In this document: piece after piece, positions 10,469 through 19,757 of the stretch
How positions within the stretch are numbered: the stretch's first letter is position 1
Layout: each line of letters begins with the position of its first letter
Source: Opitutales bacterium
GTDB taxonomy: Bacteria; Verrucomicrobiota; Verrucomicrobiia; Opitutales; UBA953
DNA length: 64,000 bases
Reading direction: 5' to 3'
Assembly: GCA_017531845.1 (NCBI GenBank)
Contig: JAFXKI010000003.1
Coordinates: 262,354-326,353, forward strand
The notes under the pieces: model-generated
Databases searched by the model: none
Told to the model about the DNA's origin: nothing
What the model saw: only the letters and a program-made list of their open reading frames with translations
Position numbers and translations under genes: made by a program

Positions 10469-11195
10469 AATCGTTTTTGAAATAAAAAATTTGGTTAAGC
10501 GCTTCAATAACTTCACCGCGGTCGACAATGTTTCCGCAACGATTCGCCGAGGGGAAGTCGTTTTCATTGTCGGCCCATCCGGCTCCGGGAAAAGCACCTT
10601 TCTGCGGTGCCTGAATCTGCTCGAAACGCCGACTTCCGGAGAAATTTTGTTCAAAGGAAAGGAAGTCGTTCACGCCAAGCGAGACATCAATTTCTTCCGA
10701 CAACAAGTCGGGATGGTTTTCCAGCACTTCAATCTCTTCCCGCACCTTTCGATTCTGAAAAACATAACGCTCGCGCCCGTAAAAACGGGGCGTTTCACGA
10801 CAAAGCAGGCCGTCGAACGCGCTGATGCCCTGCTCGATCGTATCGGGCTTTCCGCCAAGCGCGACGCGTTCCCGCCGCAACTTTCCGGCGGGCAAAAACA
10901 GCGTATTGCCATCGCACGTGCGCTCGCAATGAATCCGGACGTTTTACTTTTCGACGAACCGACCTCGGCACTTGATCCGGAAATGGTCGGTGAGGTGCTC
11001 GCGCTCATGAAAGACCTTGCACAGGACGGGATGACGATGGTCGTCGTTACTCACGAAATCGGCTTCGCGGCAGAAGTCGCCAACCGCATTATTTTCATGG
11101 ACCACGGAAAAATCATCGAAACGGGAACGCCGGAAAAAGTGATACGCAACTCGGCAAATCCCCGCGTTCGGGAATTTTTCTCAAAAGTTCTTTAA
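10461..11195 (+). CDS. Polar amino-acid ABC importer ATPase (GlnQ type)
   Basis: A 244-residue ATP-binding subunit that powers the fused binding-protein/permease encoded just upstream. Walker [10 protein letters not shown] (about residues 34-42), Q-loop '[19 protein letters not shown]', signature LSGGQKQR, Walker B '[14 protein letters not shown]' and the switch His in '[10 protein letters not shown]' are all present and intact. Length matches GlnQ/HisP-type subunits. A motif-paired terminator follows. Confidence 0.95.
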   Translation: MSEIVFEIKNLVKRFNNFTAVDNVSATIRRGEVVFIVGPSGSGKSTFLRCLNLLETPTSGEILFKGKEVVHAKRDINFFRQQVGMVFQHFNLFPHLSILKNITLAPVKTGRFTTKQAVERADALLDRIGLSAKRDAFPPQLSGGQKQRIAIARALAMNPDVLLFDEPTSALDPEMVGEVLALMKDLAQDGMTMVVVTHEIGFAAEVANRIIFMDHGKIIETGTPEKVIRNSANPRVREFFSKVL

Positions 11196-11223
11196 AAAAA
11201 CGAACTTCTTTTTAACAAGACAT

Positions 11224-11262
11224 AAAAACGTTCCCGCCGGCAACCCGACGGGAACGTTTTTT
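11224..11262. terminator. Bidirectional terminator from an inverted motif pair
   Basis: aaaaacgttcccg and cgggaacgttttt enclose a 12-base loop between the convergent ABC ATPase and mdh genes. A/T runs on both sides allow function in either direction. The arms are opposed copies of the window-wide word. Confidence 0.9.
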
Positions 11263-11282
11263 AATTTTTAGCTTTTTTCTGA

Positions 11283-12281
11283 TTAAAGCTTGCAACCGAG
11301 CGCGTCTGCAGCCGTGTCGCGTTCTTCGCAAAGCTCTTTGATCGAAAGGTCAATCTTTTCGCGGGCAAACTCATTGATCGGAAGGTTCGGGACGATTTCC
11401 CAGCTTCCGTCTTCCTTCGTGCGGATCGGGAAACCGGTAATAATGCCGGGTTCCGTGCCGTATTCGCCCTTGGAAACGACACCGACACTGAACCAATCGC
11501 CCGCCGGAGTCGGGTTAACAAGGTTGCGAACCGTTTCAATCGCCGCGTTTGCCGCCGAAGCAGCCGAGGACGCCCCGCGTGCTTCAATGATTGCGGCACC
11601 GCGCTTTTGCACGGTCGGGATAAAAGTCGTTTCAAGCCATTCCTTGTCGGAAATCACTTCCGTTGCCGGCTTTCCTCCGATTGTAGCATTGAAGAAATCC
11701 GGGAACTGCGTCGAAGAGTGATTGCCCCAAATCGTCATGTTTTTCACTTCAGAAACATGAACACCCGCTTTTTTCGCAAGTTGGGATTTGCCGCGGTTTT
11801 CGTCGAGGCGCGTCATCGCAAAAAAGTTTTCTTCGGGAACGCCGCAGGCATGGCGCATAGCAATCAAGGCATTGGTGTTACACGGATTGCCGACAACGAA
11901 AACGCGCACACCCGGTGCCGCATTTTCCGCGATAGCTTTGCCCTGCCCGACAAAGATTTTGCCGTTGATGCCGAGAAGATCCTTGCGTTCCATTCCTGCC
12001 TTGCGCGGAACCGAGCCGACGAGCAAGCACCAGTTCGCATCCTTAAACGCAACCGCAGGATCCGCCGTCGCCACAATATCCGTCACGAGCGGGAACGCGC
12101 AGTCTTCGAGTTCCATCACCACGCCTTGGCACTTCGGGAGAGCCGGTTCAATTTCGAGAAGATTCAAGGCAACCGGCTGATCCGGGCCGAAAACTTCACC
12201 CGCTGCAATGCGGAAAATGAGAGAATAAGCAATCTGTCCGGCAGCACCGGTGATCGCGACACGAATGGGAGCTTTTGCCAT
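11283..12281 (-). CDS. mdh: Malate dehydrogenase
   Basis: A 332-residue NAD-dependent malate dehydrogenase that interconverts malate and oxaloacetate in the central carbon cycle. It belongs to the cytosolic-type MDH group: dinucleotide-binding '[14 protein letters not shown]' at the N-terminus, '[13 protein letters not shown]', the substrate-binding '[18 protein letters not shown]' (Asp-x-x-Arg), and the catalytic His in '[12 protein letters not shown]'. Length is typical. Monocistronic, convergent with the amino-acid importer and divergent from dps. Confidence 0.95.
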   Translation of the reverse strand: MAKAPIRVAITGAAGQIAYSLIFRIAAGEVFGPDQPVALNLLEIEPALPKCQGVVMELEDCAFPLVTDIVATADPAVAFKDANWCLLVGSVPRKAGMERKDLLGINGKIFVGQGKAIAENAAPGVRVFVVGNPCNTNALIAMRHACGVPEENFFAMTRLDENRGKSQLAKKAGVHVSEVKNMTIWGNHSSTQFPDFFNATIGGKPATEVISDKEWLETTFIPTVQKRGAAIIEARGASSAASAANAAIETVRNLVNPTPAGDWFSVGVVSKGEYGTEPGIITGFPIRTKEDGSWEIVPNLPINEFAREKIDLSIKELCEERDTAADALGCKL

Positions 12282-12372
12282 AATTTTTGTGTGTTGAATA
12301 AGGTTAGAAATGTTCTTTCAAGCATGAGGCGGGAACGCGAAAAAATCAACGCGAAGTTTTTTGAAAAAAAAA

Positions 12373-12434
12373 ATGTAATAATCACAAAATTTAGCTTGCA
12401 AACCCCAAAATATTAATTATTGTAATCATTACAA
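12373..12434 (+). promoter_or_regulatory. Two Fur/PerR-like boxes upstream of dps
   Basis: At 12420-12434 lies TTGTAATCATTACAA, a perfect 7-1-7 inverted repeat of the type bound by Fur-family regulators, closest to PerR boxes. A second, imperfect copy, ATGTAATAATCACAA, lies at 12373-12387 and matches 12 of the 14 outer positions. A TTGCAA at 12396 could be a -35 element, with the perfect box covering the -10 region, which fits repression. The start of dps is about 52 bp downstream. Peroxide- or iron-responsive control of dps is the natural reading but is inferred. Confidence 0.7.
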
Positions 12435-12485
12435 AATCAAACAGGACTTTAAAACCAAACAACAAAACAGAAAGAAAATAATACA

Positions 12486-12974
12486 ATGAAAACGATTAAC
12501 TACACTCATATTAACGAAGCCTCCGCTAACAAGATTGCCGCCGCTCTCTCAACTCTTCTGGCGGACTTTCAGGTCTACTACACCAATTTGCGCGGCTTCC
12601 ATTGGAATATCAAAGGACACGCGTTCTTCCAGCTTCACAGCAAGTTCGAAGAACTCTACGACGATACCGCCGAAAAAGTCGATGAAATCGCAGAGCGCAT
12701 TCTAATGCTCGGCGGCGTTCCCGAAAATAAGTTCAGCGAGTATTTGAAGGTTGCCAAGATCCGGGAAGTCGGGGTCGTTTCCTGCGGTAAAGAAGCCCTC
12801 CAGAATGTTCTCGATACGCTCGGATATCTGATCGGCGAAGAACGCAAAATCATTGCTCTCGCGAGCGAAAACGGAGACGACACGACTGCCGGACTCTTGA
12901 GCGATTACTTGAAGGAACAGGAAAAGCTCGTTTGGATGCTTGTCGCGTGGTCCGGCGGAGAATGCCAAAAATAA
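12486..12974 (+). CDS. dps: Dps-family DNA-protecting ferritin-like protein
   Basis: A 162-residue Dps/bacterioferritin-type protein that stores iron, consumes peroxide and may coat DNA in stress. The ferroxidase residues of the Dps family are visible: 'YYTNLRGFHWNIKGHAFFQLHSKFEELYDDTAEKVDEIAERI', here shown by its parts 'NLRGFHWNIKG' and 'FEELYDD...DEIAERI', which carry the His, Asp and Glu ligands. Length is normal. Monocistronic, with Fur/PerR-like boxes upstream and a terminator downstream. Confidence 0.93.
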   Translation: MKTINYTHINEASANKIAAALSTLLADFQVYYTNLRGFHWNIKGHAFFQLHSKFEELYDDTAEKVDEIAERILMLGGVPENKFSEYLKVAKIREVGVVSCGKEALQNVLDTLGYLIGEERKIIALASENGDDTTAGLLSDYLKEQEKLVWMLVAWSGGECQK

Positions 12975-12991
12975 TTAATTCAAAAAATAAG

Positions 12992-13040
12992 CAAAAAAAA
13001 AAACGTTCCCGTAGTTTTTAATGCCGGAACGTTTTTTTTT
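12992..13040 (+). terminator. Intrinsic terminator after dps
   Basis: A long A-run and cgttcc pair with ggaacg and T9 across a short loop. The left arm is a full CGTTCCC word. The right arm reads ccggaacg, one base short of the word, so this pair looks partly decayed. Confidence 0.82.
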
Positions 13041-13117
13041 GTTTTCGGAAAAAGAGATTTTTCCTTCTTTAAAAAATCTTGTCGCGTTCCCGCGAAAGGA
13101 ACAGAATTTCTCTACTT

Positions 13118-14689
13118 ATGAGCAAAACAGTTCTACTTGTTATTCGTGACGGTTGGGGAGCCAACCACAACGCCGCGCAGGATAAATTCAATGCGCTCAA
13201 AATCGCGAACATTCCGTTCTCGAACAAACTTTCCGCCGAATGGCCGCGCACGGAAGTCGCCGCACACGGTCCCGCCGTCGGGCTTCCCGAAGGCATCATG
13301 GGCAACTCCGAAGTCGGGCACCAAAACATCGGAGCCGGACGCATCGTTCCGCAGGAAATCATGCGTATCGACCTCGGTCTCACCGACGAAGGCATGAAAA
13401 ACAACGCCGTGCTTCAAGCCGCATTCGGAAACGTGAACGCGAAAAATTCCACGCTTCACCTTATGGGTCTCGCCAGTGCTGCCGGCGTGCACTCCACGCT
13501 CCCGCACCTCTACGGGCTTATCCGCGGAGCAAAAGCCGCCGGCGTGCAAAACGTTTGCATTCACGCTTTTATGGACGGACGCGACAGCCCGCCGACCAGC
13601 GGCGTCGGTTTCATCAAGGAAATCGAAGACGAATGCGCCAAAATCGGTCTCGGCAAAATCGCCACGGTTTCCGGTCGCTTCTGGGCGATGGACCGCGATA
13701 ACCGCTGGAACCGAGTCGAAAAAGCCTACAACTGCCTCGTAGGCGGAGACGCGCTCACGGCAGAATCTGCCACCGCCGCCGTAGAATGGTATTACAACAA
13801 TCCGTCGAGCGACTCCGAACAGGGCGACGAATTTGTCCTCCCGACCCGCGTCGTTAAAGACGGCGTTCCCGTCGGCTCCATTAAAGACGGCGACAGCGTC
13901 ATCTTCTTCAATTTCCGCGGCGACCGCCCGCGTGAACTCACGCACGCGTTTATCGACGACACGTTCGACGGCTTCCCGCGCGCCAAAAAGCTCGATATTT
14001 ACTACGCGACGATGACCGAATACCAGAAAGGTCTTTGCCCGAATGTCGTCTTCCCGAAACCGCAACCGATGAAAAATATTCTCGGTGATTGGATTGCGCA
14101 ACAGGGCTTGACGCAGTTCCGCACGGCGGAAACGGAAAAATTTCCGCACGTTACGTTCTTCTTCAACGACTATCGCGACGAACCGTTCCCGGGCGAAGAG
14201 CGCGGGCTCATTCCGTCGCCGAAAGAAGTCGCCACCTACGACCAGAAACCGGAAATGTCCGCCGAAGGCGTTTGCGAATCCACGATTAACGCGCTCCGTT
14301 CCGGCAAATACGCGCTTATCGTAACGAATTTCGCCAATCCGGACATGGTCGGGCACACCGGCAAACAGCCCGCAATCATCAAGGCTGTCGAAACGGTCGA
14401 CAAATGCCTCGAACGCATTTGCGCCGTCGCCGACGAATGCGGCGTAGATATGCTCATCACCGCCGACCACGGGAACGTCGATGAGATGTATGACGAAACG
14501 ACGAAGGGTCCGCACACGCAACACACGCTCAATCCGGTTGAGGTTGTCCTTTACGGGAACGGCGTCAAGAACGTGAAACTGCGCCAAACGGGCGGTGCGC
14601 TCGGCGATATTGCTCCGACCCTGCTCGACATGATGGGCTTGCCGACTCCGCCGGAAATGACGGGCAAATCCCTGATTGAAAAAGCTTAA
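13118..14689 (+). CDS. gpmI: 2,3-bisphosphoglycerate-independent phosphoglycerate mutase
   Basis: A 523-residue Mn-dependent glycolytic enzyme that interconverts 3- and 2-phosphoglycerate. The ATG at 13118 is used; the open frame extends 13 codons further upstream but the family starts at '[13 protein letters not shown]'. The phosphoserine region '[16 protein letters not shown]' puts the catalytic Ser at residue 64. Further metal and substrate motifs are '[11 protein letters not shown]', '[11 protein letters not shown]', '[12 protein letters not shown]' and '[11 protein letters not shown]'. Length fits the family. The canonical 'iDGWG' reads 'RDGWG', a harmless-looking substitution before the metal-binding Asp. 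Confidence 0.95.
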   Translation: MSKTVLLVIRDGWGANHNAAQDKFNALKIANIPFSNKLSAEWPRTEVAAHGPAVGLPEGIMGNSEVGHQNIGAGRIVPQEIMRIDLGLTDEGMKNNAVLQAAFGNVNAKNSTLHLMGLASAAGVHSTLPHLYGLIRGAKAAGVQNVCIHAFMDGRDSPPTSGVGFIKEIEDECAKIGLGKIATVSGRFWAMDRDNRWNRVEKAYNCLVGGDALTAESATAAVEWYYNNPSSDSEQGDEFVLPTRVVKDGVPVGSIKDGDSVIFFNFRGDRPRELTHAFIDDTFDGFPRAKKLDIYYATMTEYQKGLCPNVVFPKPQPMKNILGDWIAQQGLTQFRTAETEKFPHVTFFFNDYRDEPFPGEERGLIPSPKEVATYDQKPEMSAEGVCESTINALRSGKYALIVTNFANPDMVGHTGKQPAIIKAVETVDKCLERICAVADECGVDMLITADHGNVDEMYDETTKGPHTQHTLNPVEVVLYGNGVKNVKLRQTGGALGDIAPTLLDMMGLPTPPEMTGKSLIEKA

Positions 14690-14708
14690 AGCTTACGAAT
14701 TAAGGTAA

Positions 14709-14750
14709 ACAAAAGCGTTCCCGTGAAGTTAATCGCGGGAACGCTTTTGT
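14709..14750. terminator. Bidirectional terminator with a 15-bp perfect stem from a motif pair
   Basis: acaaaagcgttcccg (14709-14723) is exactly complementary to cgggaacgcttttgt (14736-14750). It lies between the convergent gpmI and LptF/G-like genes. Both arms contain the GGGAACG word. Confidence 0.9.
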
Positions 14751-14791
14751 TTATATTCGAAGTATTGTCTGCCGCAAAAGCAACCGTGAGG

Positions 14792-15961
14792 CTAATTTTT
14801 CGCAGCTCGATAAAGCAAAATAAAACCTACAACCTGATAGAGAATATTCGGCAACCACACCAAAATATCCGGACGGAAAGCCGGATCCTCAATCCAGGAA
14901 ACGAACGTTGTCAGCAAATAAAACAAAAGAGCAAGCCCGAGTGCGATCCCGATATTTACGAAAGTTTCCGAGCGAGACACGCGTATACCAAGTGGGATTC
15001 CCAATATTGCGAGAGAAAAGACCGACATTGCAGAAGTCAGATAGTTCTGCATTTGGAACTGAATTTTAATGCGATCTTCAGCAACTTTTTCCGGTTCGTC
15101 TTTTTCCGGATCTGCCCTCCATCCGATTTCGCGCAACTCCATCAGCTCCGTAATCGTGAACCACTTGAGCTTGCGGCGTTCTTTGGGCAAGGTTCCGTCA
15201 CCGAGAATTTGCCCGAGAGAAACGGAAATCGGCGCGTTCCCGATACTGGAAAAACGGATTGCGGATTTTGTTACGTCCGCAGCATTGCTGCGGGAACGCT
15301 CTTCTGTCGTTGCGTTTTTCAACGTAATTTCCAAAGCGTCTTCCTGCTCAAACGTGTTTTGTGATTCCACGAACCGAATTGTCGCCTCTTCCGCATGTGT
15401 AAAGCGCGCCGGAAGCCCCTGGTCATTCAGCTCCCAAAGCCAAAAATTTTTCAGAGCATCACCCTCGCGGGAATCCGCATAAATCGCAAATCCGGGAAAC
15501 TCCTTGAAAACTACCTTCGGAACGATAAGGCGCGTTGGAGCTTCGCGAAAAGTGCTTTTTAAAATCGTTTTGTATTGGTTTGCCGCCTTCGGTGCCCAGA
15601 AACAATTAATGTAACCGCTGATGCAAACACCGAGCAATGCGACAAAAAATATCGGAGAAACGATGCGCCAAAGATTCATTCCGGCGGATTTCATCGCGAT
15701 AATTTCGTTATTTGCCGACATTCTGCCGAGAACGATCAAAACGCCCGTCAGCATGCCCAGCGGCATCGCGTAGGGAATGACACTGACGGAAATCAGCCCG
15801 ATAAGCTCAAACAGCGTCGGCGTTGAAAGCCGCCCGTTAGCAAGCTCTCCGATTACCTGCCGCAAGACATTTCCCGTAACGAGAACAAAAATAAACAACC
15901 CCAGCGACATCACGACGGCAGAGGCGACTTGAATAAATAGATAGCGATTGAGGATTTTCAC
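14792..15961 (-). CDS. LptF/LptG-family permease (YjgP/YjgQ)
   Basis: A 389-residue inner-membrane protein of the YjgP/YjgQ family, which with LptB and LptC extracts lipopolysaccharide from the inner membrane for export. The family pattern is clear: an N-terminal helix pair 'ILNRYLFIQVASAVVMSLGLFIF', the conserved 'PYAMPLGMLTGVLIVLGRMSANNEIIAMKSAGMNLWRI', cited by its core 'NEIIAMKSAGMN', a periplasmic β-jellyroll in the middle, and three C-terminal helices. LptF and LptG cannot be told apart by eye. The partner permease is not adjacent. Monocistronic and divergent from the dihydroorotase-like gene. Confidence 0.88.
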   Translation of the reverse strand: MKILNRYLFIQVASAVVMSLGLFIFVLVTGNVLRQVIGELANGRLSTPTLFELIGLISVSVIPYAMPLGMLTGVLIVLGRMSANNEIIAMKSAGMNLWRIVSPIFFVALLGVCISGYINCFWAPKAANQYKTILKSTFREAPTRLIVPKVVFKEFPGFAIYADSREGDALKNFWLWELNDQGLPARFTHAEEATIRFVESQNTFEQEDALEITLKNATTEERSRSNAADVTKSAIRFSSIGNAPISVSLGQILGDGTLPKERRKLKWFTITELMELREIGWRADPEKDEPEKVAEDRIKIQFQMQNYLTSAMSVFSLAILGIPLGIRVSRSETFVNIGIALGLALLFYLLTTFVSWIEDPAFRPDILVWLPNILYQVVGFILLYRAAKN

Positions 15962-16087
15962 GAGGCTCTTTCAGAATCCCGCAAAGCAGCAACATCGTCA
16001 AAACATTTTTCACGTTCCCGCCAATTAATTTTCAAAAACAAGGTTTGAGTGCCGGGCAAATAAAGAGTTAAAATCCGAAACTGATTT

Positions 16088-17380
16088 ATGGAACACCCGG
16101 ATTTTATTCTCGTCAAAAACGGACTTATCATCGATCCCGCCAACGGACGGGAACATGTCGGAGATATCGCGATTGCTCACGGCAAAATCGCCGCCGAACT
16201 TACTGCCGAACAGGCAGCGCAGGCGCAGGTTTTGGACGCATCGGGAAAAGTTGTTGCCCCGGGACTCGTGGATTTGAACGCGCACATCTACCAACCGGGG
16301 AAAACGGCGCGGGAAACATTCGCCTCGGGAACGGCAGCAGCGGCGGCAGGCGGATTTACAACCATCGTTTGCACGCCGGACGAAAATATCTGCATCGATA
16401 ACGCAGGAACGGTGCGCCTCGTTAAAGAACTCATTGACGCCGATGCCTGTATCTCCGTCCTGCCTGCAGGCAATATCACGCTCGGCGGGAAAGGCGAATC
16501 ACTCGCTCCCATCGGTGCTCTAAAAAAAGCCGGCTGTGTTGCCATTACCGATTCCGTAGGAGGACTCGTCAACAACGAGATTATGCGTTGCGCGCTTGAT
16601 TACTCCAAAATGTTTGACATTGCCGTTTTTGACCATTGCCAGGATTCCAGCATGACGCAAACGGGCGTGATGCACATGGGTGCGGAATCGCTTCATCTCG
16701 GACTTCGCGGCTTGCCTCGTGCGGCGGAAGACATTGTCGTTTCCAGCGATATTTTGCTCTGCGAATCAACGCGTTCCCGTCTGCATCTCCAACACATCAG
16801 CTCCGGGCGCTCCGTCGAGCTCATTCGCGAGGCAAAAAAGCTCGGCACCAAAATCACGGCGGAAGTCTCTCCGCAACACCTACTCCTCACGGACAAAGAT
16901 ATCGGGGACTACGATACCAACAAAAAAATAAATCCTCCTCTCCGTGAAGAAAGCGACCGCCGGGCACTCGTCGACGGGCTGAAAGACGGCACCATTGATG
17001 CAATTTCCAGCGACCACTCGCCCCGCACGCCCACAGAAAAAGACTGTGAGTTTGACTACGCGCCCTTCGGTGTGATTTCACTCGAAACAGCTCTCGCCGT
17101 TTCTCTTGAAGCTCTTTATCACAGCGGAGCCATGACACTCCCGCAAATTATCGAAAAATGGACGGTTGCGCCCGCGCGCATTCTTGGTATTTCCGCGGGA
17201 ACGCTCTCTCCCGGTGCAGATGCGGATGTCGTTATTTTTGATCCGAATTCGGAATGGATTCCCGATGCGGAAAGTCTTCGCTCCAATTCAAAGAATTGTG
17301 CCGTTCTCGGGCGCAAACTGCATGGACAAGTCGCCGCTACCATCAGCAAGGGGAAAATTGTTTTTTCTAGAAAAGACTAA
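16088..17380 (+). CDS. pyrC: Dihydroorotase-like protein, probably non-catalytic (PyrC' type)
   Basis: A 430-residue type I dihydroorotase homologue; the family closes carbamoyl-aspartate to dihydroorotate in pyrimidine synthesis. The overall family sequence is kept ('AAAAGGFTTIVC', 'HCQD' at 183, 'LQHIS' with His236, 'KKINPPLRE', Asp309 in 'SSDHS'). However, the N-terminal metal/substrate motif D-x-H-x-H-x-R reads DLNAHIY, so the first zinc-ligand His is Asn64 and the carboxylate-binding Arg is Tyr68. The later HAPH reads HSPR, and the N-T-x-P substrate loop reads DENI. These losses match inactive PyrC' subunits that support aspartate transcarbamoylase in some bacteria. An active enzyme is probably encoded elsewhere. 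No pyrB is adjacent. Confidence 0.85.
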   Translation: MEHPDFILVKNGLIIDPANGREHVGDIAIAHGKIAAELTAEQAAQAQVLDASGKVVAPGLVDLNAHIYQPGKTARETFASGTAAAAAGGFTTIVCTPDENICIDNAGTVRLVKELIDADACISVLPAGNITLGGKGESLAPIGALKKAGCVAITDSVGGLVNNEIMRCALDYSKMFDIAVFDHCQDSSMTQTGVMHMGAESLHLGLRGLPRAAEDIVVSSDILLCESTRSRLHLQHISSGRSVELIREAKKLGTKITAEVSPQHLLLTDKDIGDYDTNKKINPPLREESDRRALVDGLKDGTIDAISSDHSPRTPTEKDCEFDYAPFGVISLETALAVSLEALYHSGAMTLPQIIEKWTVAPARILGISAGTLSPGADADVVIFDPNSEWIPDAESLRSNSKNCAVLGRKLHGQVAATISKGKIVFSRKD

Positions 17381-17409
17381 CGCGAAGCGCAAATCAGTCT
17401 TTTCATATC

Positions 17410-17441
17410 GGGCGGGAACGTTACCGTTTTTGCGTTCCCGC
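17410..17441. terminator. Inverted motif pair between convergent pyrC-like and ruvX genes
   Basis: ggcgggaacg and cgttcccgcc face each other across 12 bases (17410-17419 and 17432-17441). There is no T-run directly after the stem on either strand, so termination strength is uncertain, but the position between two convergent genes fits a shared end. Confidence 0.6.
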
Positions 17442-17461
17442 CGAACGGCAATATCGTTCCG

Positions 17462-17902
17462 CTAAAAGCCGAACGTTGAATTGAAATAATCCTGCAAAAT
17501 TACGGCAGCGGCACGGGAATCAATTTCCCCCGTAGCCCGGTGTTTTTGGCGCGAACGCGCATCGCGCCCGCCCTTTCGCTTGGCGGACATTCCGGATTCC
17601 GCCTCATAGCTGGAAAGCGTCTCGTCCACACGAACCACAGGCAAGCCGAATCGCTTTTCCAGCTCTTCGATGAACGCATCGACCTCCCGCGTTTTGTAGC
17701 CGTGTGAGCCATCCATATTAACGGGATAACCGACAACGAGCGTCCCGATTCGTCGCATTTTTATCTCGTTTTCAATATGCAAAAAACGCGCTTCGGGATC
17801 CGCTTCCACCGCTGCCGGTGCCGGCATGGCAATTCCGATTTCGGAATCTCCGTGCGCCAAACCGATTCGGCGCGCTCCGTAATCAATCGCAAGAAAGTTC
17901 AT
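17462..17902 (-). CDS. ruvX: Holliday junction resolvase-like / pre-16S rRNA nuclease
   Basis: A 146-residue YqgF/RuvX-family nuclease, implicated in pre-16S rRNA 5' maturation and resolvase-like activity. RNase H-fold acidic residues are in place: Asp in 'LAIDYGARRIGLA', Glu in 'VDETLSSYEAE', and Asp in 'EIDSRAAAVILQDYF'. Also typical is 'LVVGYPVNMDGSHG'. It is the last gene of the pseudopilin operon, 47 bp after the PulJ-like gene, with an inverted motif pair (17918-17926 and 17935-17943) in that gap. This neighbourhood is probably simple cotranscription. Confidence 0.93.
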   Translation of the reverse strand: MNFLAIDYGARRIGLAHGDSEIGIAMPAPAAVEADPEARFLHIENEIKMRRIGTLVVGYPVNMDGSHGYKTREVDAFIEELEKRFGLPVVRVDETLSSYEAESGMSAKRKGGRDARSRQKHRATGEIDSRAAAVILQDYFNSTFGF

Positions 17903-17917
17903 TTTTCAAAAAAAACG

Positions 17918-17943
17918 GCGGGAACGCGTTCTGACGTTCCCGC
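17918..17943. repeat. Inverted GGGAACG/CGTTCCC pair
   Basis: gcgggaacg at 17918-17926 and cgttcccgc at 17935-17943 are separated by 8 bases in the short gap between ruvX and the PulJ-like gene. It could form a hairpin in the operon transcript; no T-run follows. Confidence 0.75.
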
Positions 17944-17949
17944 AGCCGC

Positions 17950-18981
17950 CTAGCGTCCTCCGAACAAAGGACATGAGCGCGAGAACGTTGCTCCGTGTTC
18001 AAGAAGGATTTCGTTAAATCTTTCCGTTTCGATTTCTCCGGAGCCTCGCTGTTCCTGCAATCCCTGCAAGAGTTCTTTTCCTTCCGGGCTAAGCACCGTA
18101 ACGGAAACATCCATCGAGCGTAGCGCACCAAGTGTTTTGGAACCGAAATTTTCGTCAAAAACAACGGAACCCGCGCTTGCGACAAGAGATTTGTCAAATG
18201 TTACAATTGAGGTATCCGGGTAAACGTCGCGCAACTTTTGAACAATTTTGGAATTGTTGACGACGGCGATTTTCGTTTTGCCGTCCGTAAAATCGTCAAA
18301 CCAAAAGAACACGGAAAAATCCACGATCCCGTCGACGAGAAAATTTTGCATTTCCGAGCGCCATGCGGAGGCGTTGTATTTTTTTCCGTCGGAAGGATCT
18401 TCAATTTGTTCTCCTCCCTTCCAAAATTTGGAGGGGATTCCGGAAGTTTCCGATTCTCCCTTTTGCCCGATAATATACGGGAGCGCGTATTGGAACGTGT
18501 CTTTCGCATTCAAGACGGCTCTGTAAAATCCGTAGACGAGATTACCCGCATTGGAAGAAGTTTTAGAACCGAACGGAGACTTATGTTCAATTTTGTAAGC
18601 AACGGCGCACATATCACCCTGCAACAATTCCTTGGAGCCGCGTTCCCGCCTCACCCGATCCTGAGGACGAGAGAAAAACATAAATTCCGGCACCGAATAT
18701 TTTTCAAGGTTGGAAATCTCAGATTCGTAGCGCACTTCGAACCAATAGTTTCCGTCATCAGGCATCGACGCCGACAGCAAATCCTCCTGAATGGGATCGA
18801 GCACCATACTCGAATCGGCATTGGTGGAAAGTGTGGAAATCGTCTTATCGTAAGCTCGCAACATATTGATGGCGATATTCGTTACGAACATCACGAGAAT
18901 GATCATAATCGCCGTAGCCGCCATCAGCTCCACCAAAGTAAAGCCTCGGCGCAAAGTTCTTTTTCCGTTTTTTTTCATCAT
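17950..18981 (-). CDS. PulJ/GspJ-like minor pseudopilin
   Basis: A 343-residue protein with a type III signal at the N-terminus: a basic leader, then RRGFTLVELMAATAIMIILVMFV, in which Gly before FTLVE is the prepilin-peptidase site and Glu is at +5. The rest is a long extracytoplasmic domain rich in β-strands. Size and order (third of three minor pseudopilins) match PulJ/GspJ or the 'C' protein of the verrucomicrobial Verru_Chthon cassette. It should be inner-membrane inserted, then assembled at the tip of a pseudopilus. It lies 27 bp after the PilV/GspI-like gene and before ruvX. Confidence 0.82.
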   Translation of the reverse strand: MMKKNGKRTLRRGFTLVELMAATAIMIILVMFVTNIAINMLRAYDKTISTLSTNADSSMVLDPIQEDLLSASMPDDGNYWFEVRYESEISNLEKYSVPEFMFFSRPQDRVRRERGSKELLQGDMCAVAYKIEHKSPFGSKTSSNAGNLVYGFYRAVLNAKDTFQYALPYIIGQKGESETSGIPSKFWKGGEQIEDPSDGKKYNASAWRSEMQNFLVDGIVDFSVFFWFDDFTDGKTKIAVVNNSKIVQKLRDVYPDTSIVTFDKSLVASAGSVVFDENFGSKTLGALRSMDVSVTVLSPEGKELLQGLQEQRGSGEIETERFNEILLEHGATFSRSCPLFGGR

Positions 18982-19008
18982 TTCGGGAACGGGCTCCTCT
19001 CTTTACAC

Positions 19009-19713
19009 TTAGCGTGAAACCACAAGAAATTGCGTCAGCACCGGAATTTGTTCTTCGGACTCCGCGCTACCCGGCGAATACGGATAAATATCTACAGTGA
19101 GCGGCAAATACGGGAGCGCATAGCGGTCGACATTCGCCGGAAGAGAATTTCCGACCGCGTACTGCGCCGGCAAAACTTCTCCTTTCGCGTCCATTTCAAC
19201 ATAGCGCCCTTCCAACTGCGGGGACAGGTAGACACGCATGAAATAAGCCGGTCCTTCTGAATTTAAATCCGTCAACTCCGCCTGGGTCGGCGTGCCGGAA
19301 GCGTTTTCGCATTTGATAATCTGAAGAACATTTTGCGGCGTGGAATCGTCCGTCGGGTTCAATCGGCGGGAAATGCACACGAGGAAAAGCGCGTCGTCCC
19401 AGTTTTTTCCGGTTTTTCCCTGGAGCCAATCGTAAACGTAATCAAACGACGGCTTTGTCATCTGGTCAGACTTAACGAAAGCGTTCCCGTCCGGCAGAAT
19501 AACCGCATCGACGGAAGCCAGCGCACGATCCAAGCATGAATAAACGCCGAGTGCCTGCCGCGTCAGCACATTTTTGCTGACGGTTTCAAACGTCGCATTC
19601 ATCAAGCCCATCACGGAAAGCATCGCGATTCCCAAAACGGCGAGTGCGAGTAAAACTTCGACCAAGCTGAACCCTTTTTTGCGGGAACGCATTTTATTCT
19701 TTAAAATGTTCAT
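19009..19713 (-). CDS. PilV/GspI-like minor pseudopilin
   Basis: A 234-residue protein with a basic leader followed by KKGFSLVEVLLALAVLGIAMLSVMGLM, cited by its cleavage motif 'G-FSLVE'. Gly(-1), Phe(+1) and Glu(+5) are all present, so it should be processed by the prepilin peptidase. The 'SLVEVLLALAVLGIA' form is typical of PilV/GspI-like and Verru_Chthon 'B' proteins. The C-terminal domain has no recognisable enzymatic motif. It sits 44 bp after the GspH-like gene and 27 bp before the PulJ-like gene. Confidence 0.82.
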   Translation of the reverse strand: MNILKNKMRSRKKGFSLVEVLLALAVLGIAMLSVMGLMNATFETVSKNVLTRQALGVYSCLDRALASVDAVILPDGNAFVKSDQMTKPSFDYVYDWLQGKTGKNWDDALFLVCISRRLNPTDDSTPQNVLQIIKCENASGTPTQAELTDLNSEGPAYFMRVYLSPQLEGRYVEMDAKGEVLPAQYAVGNSLPANVDRYALPYLPLTVDIYPYSPGSAESEEQIPVLTQFLVVSR

Positions 19714-19757
19714 GTTTTTTTCCGGTAAAAATCAAAATACGCAATTCAGAGTGCTCC

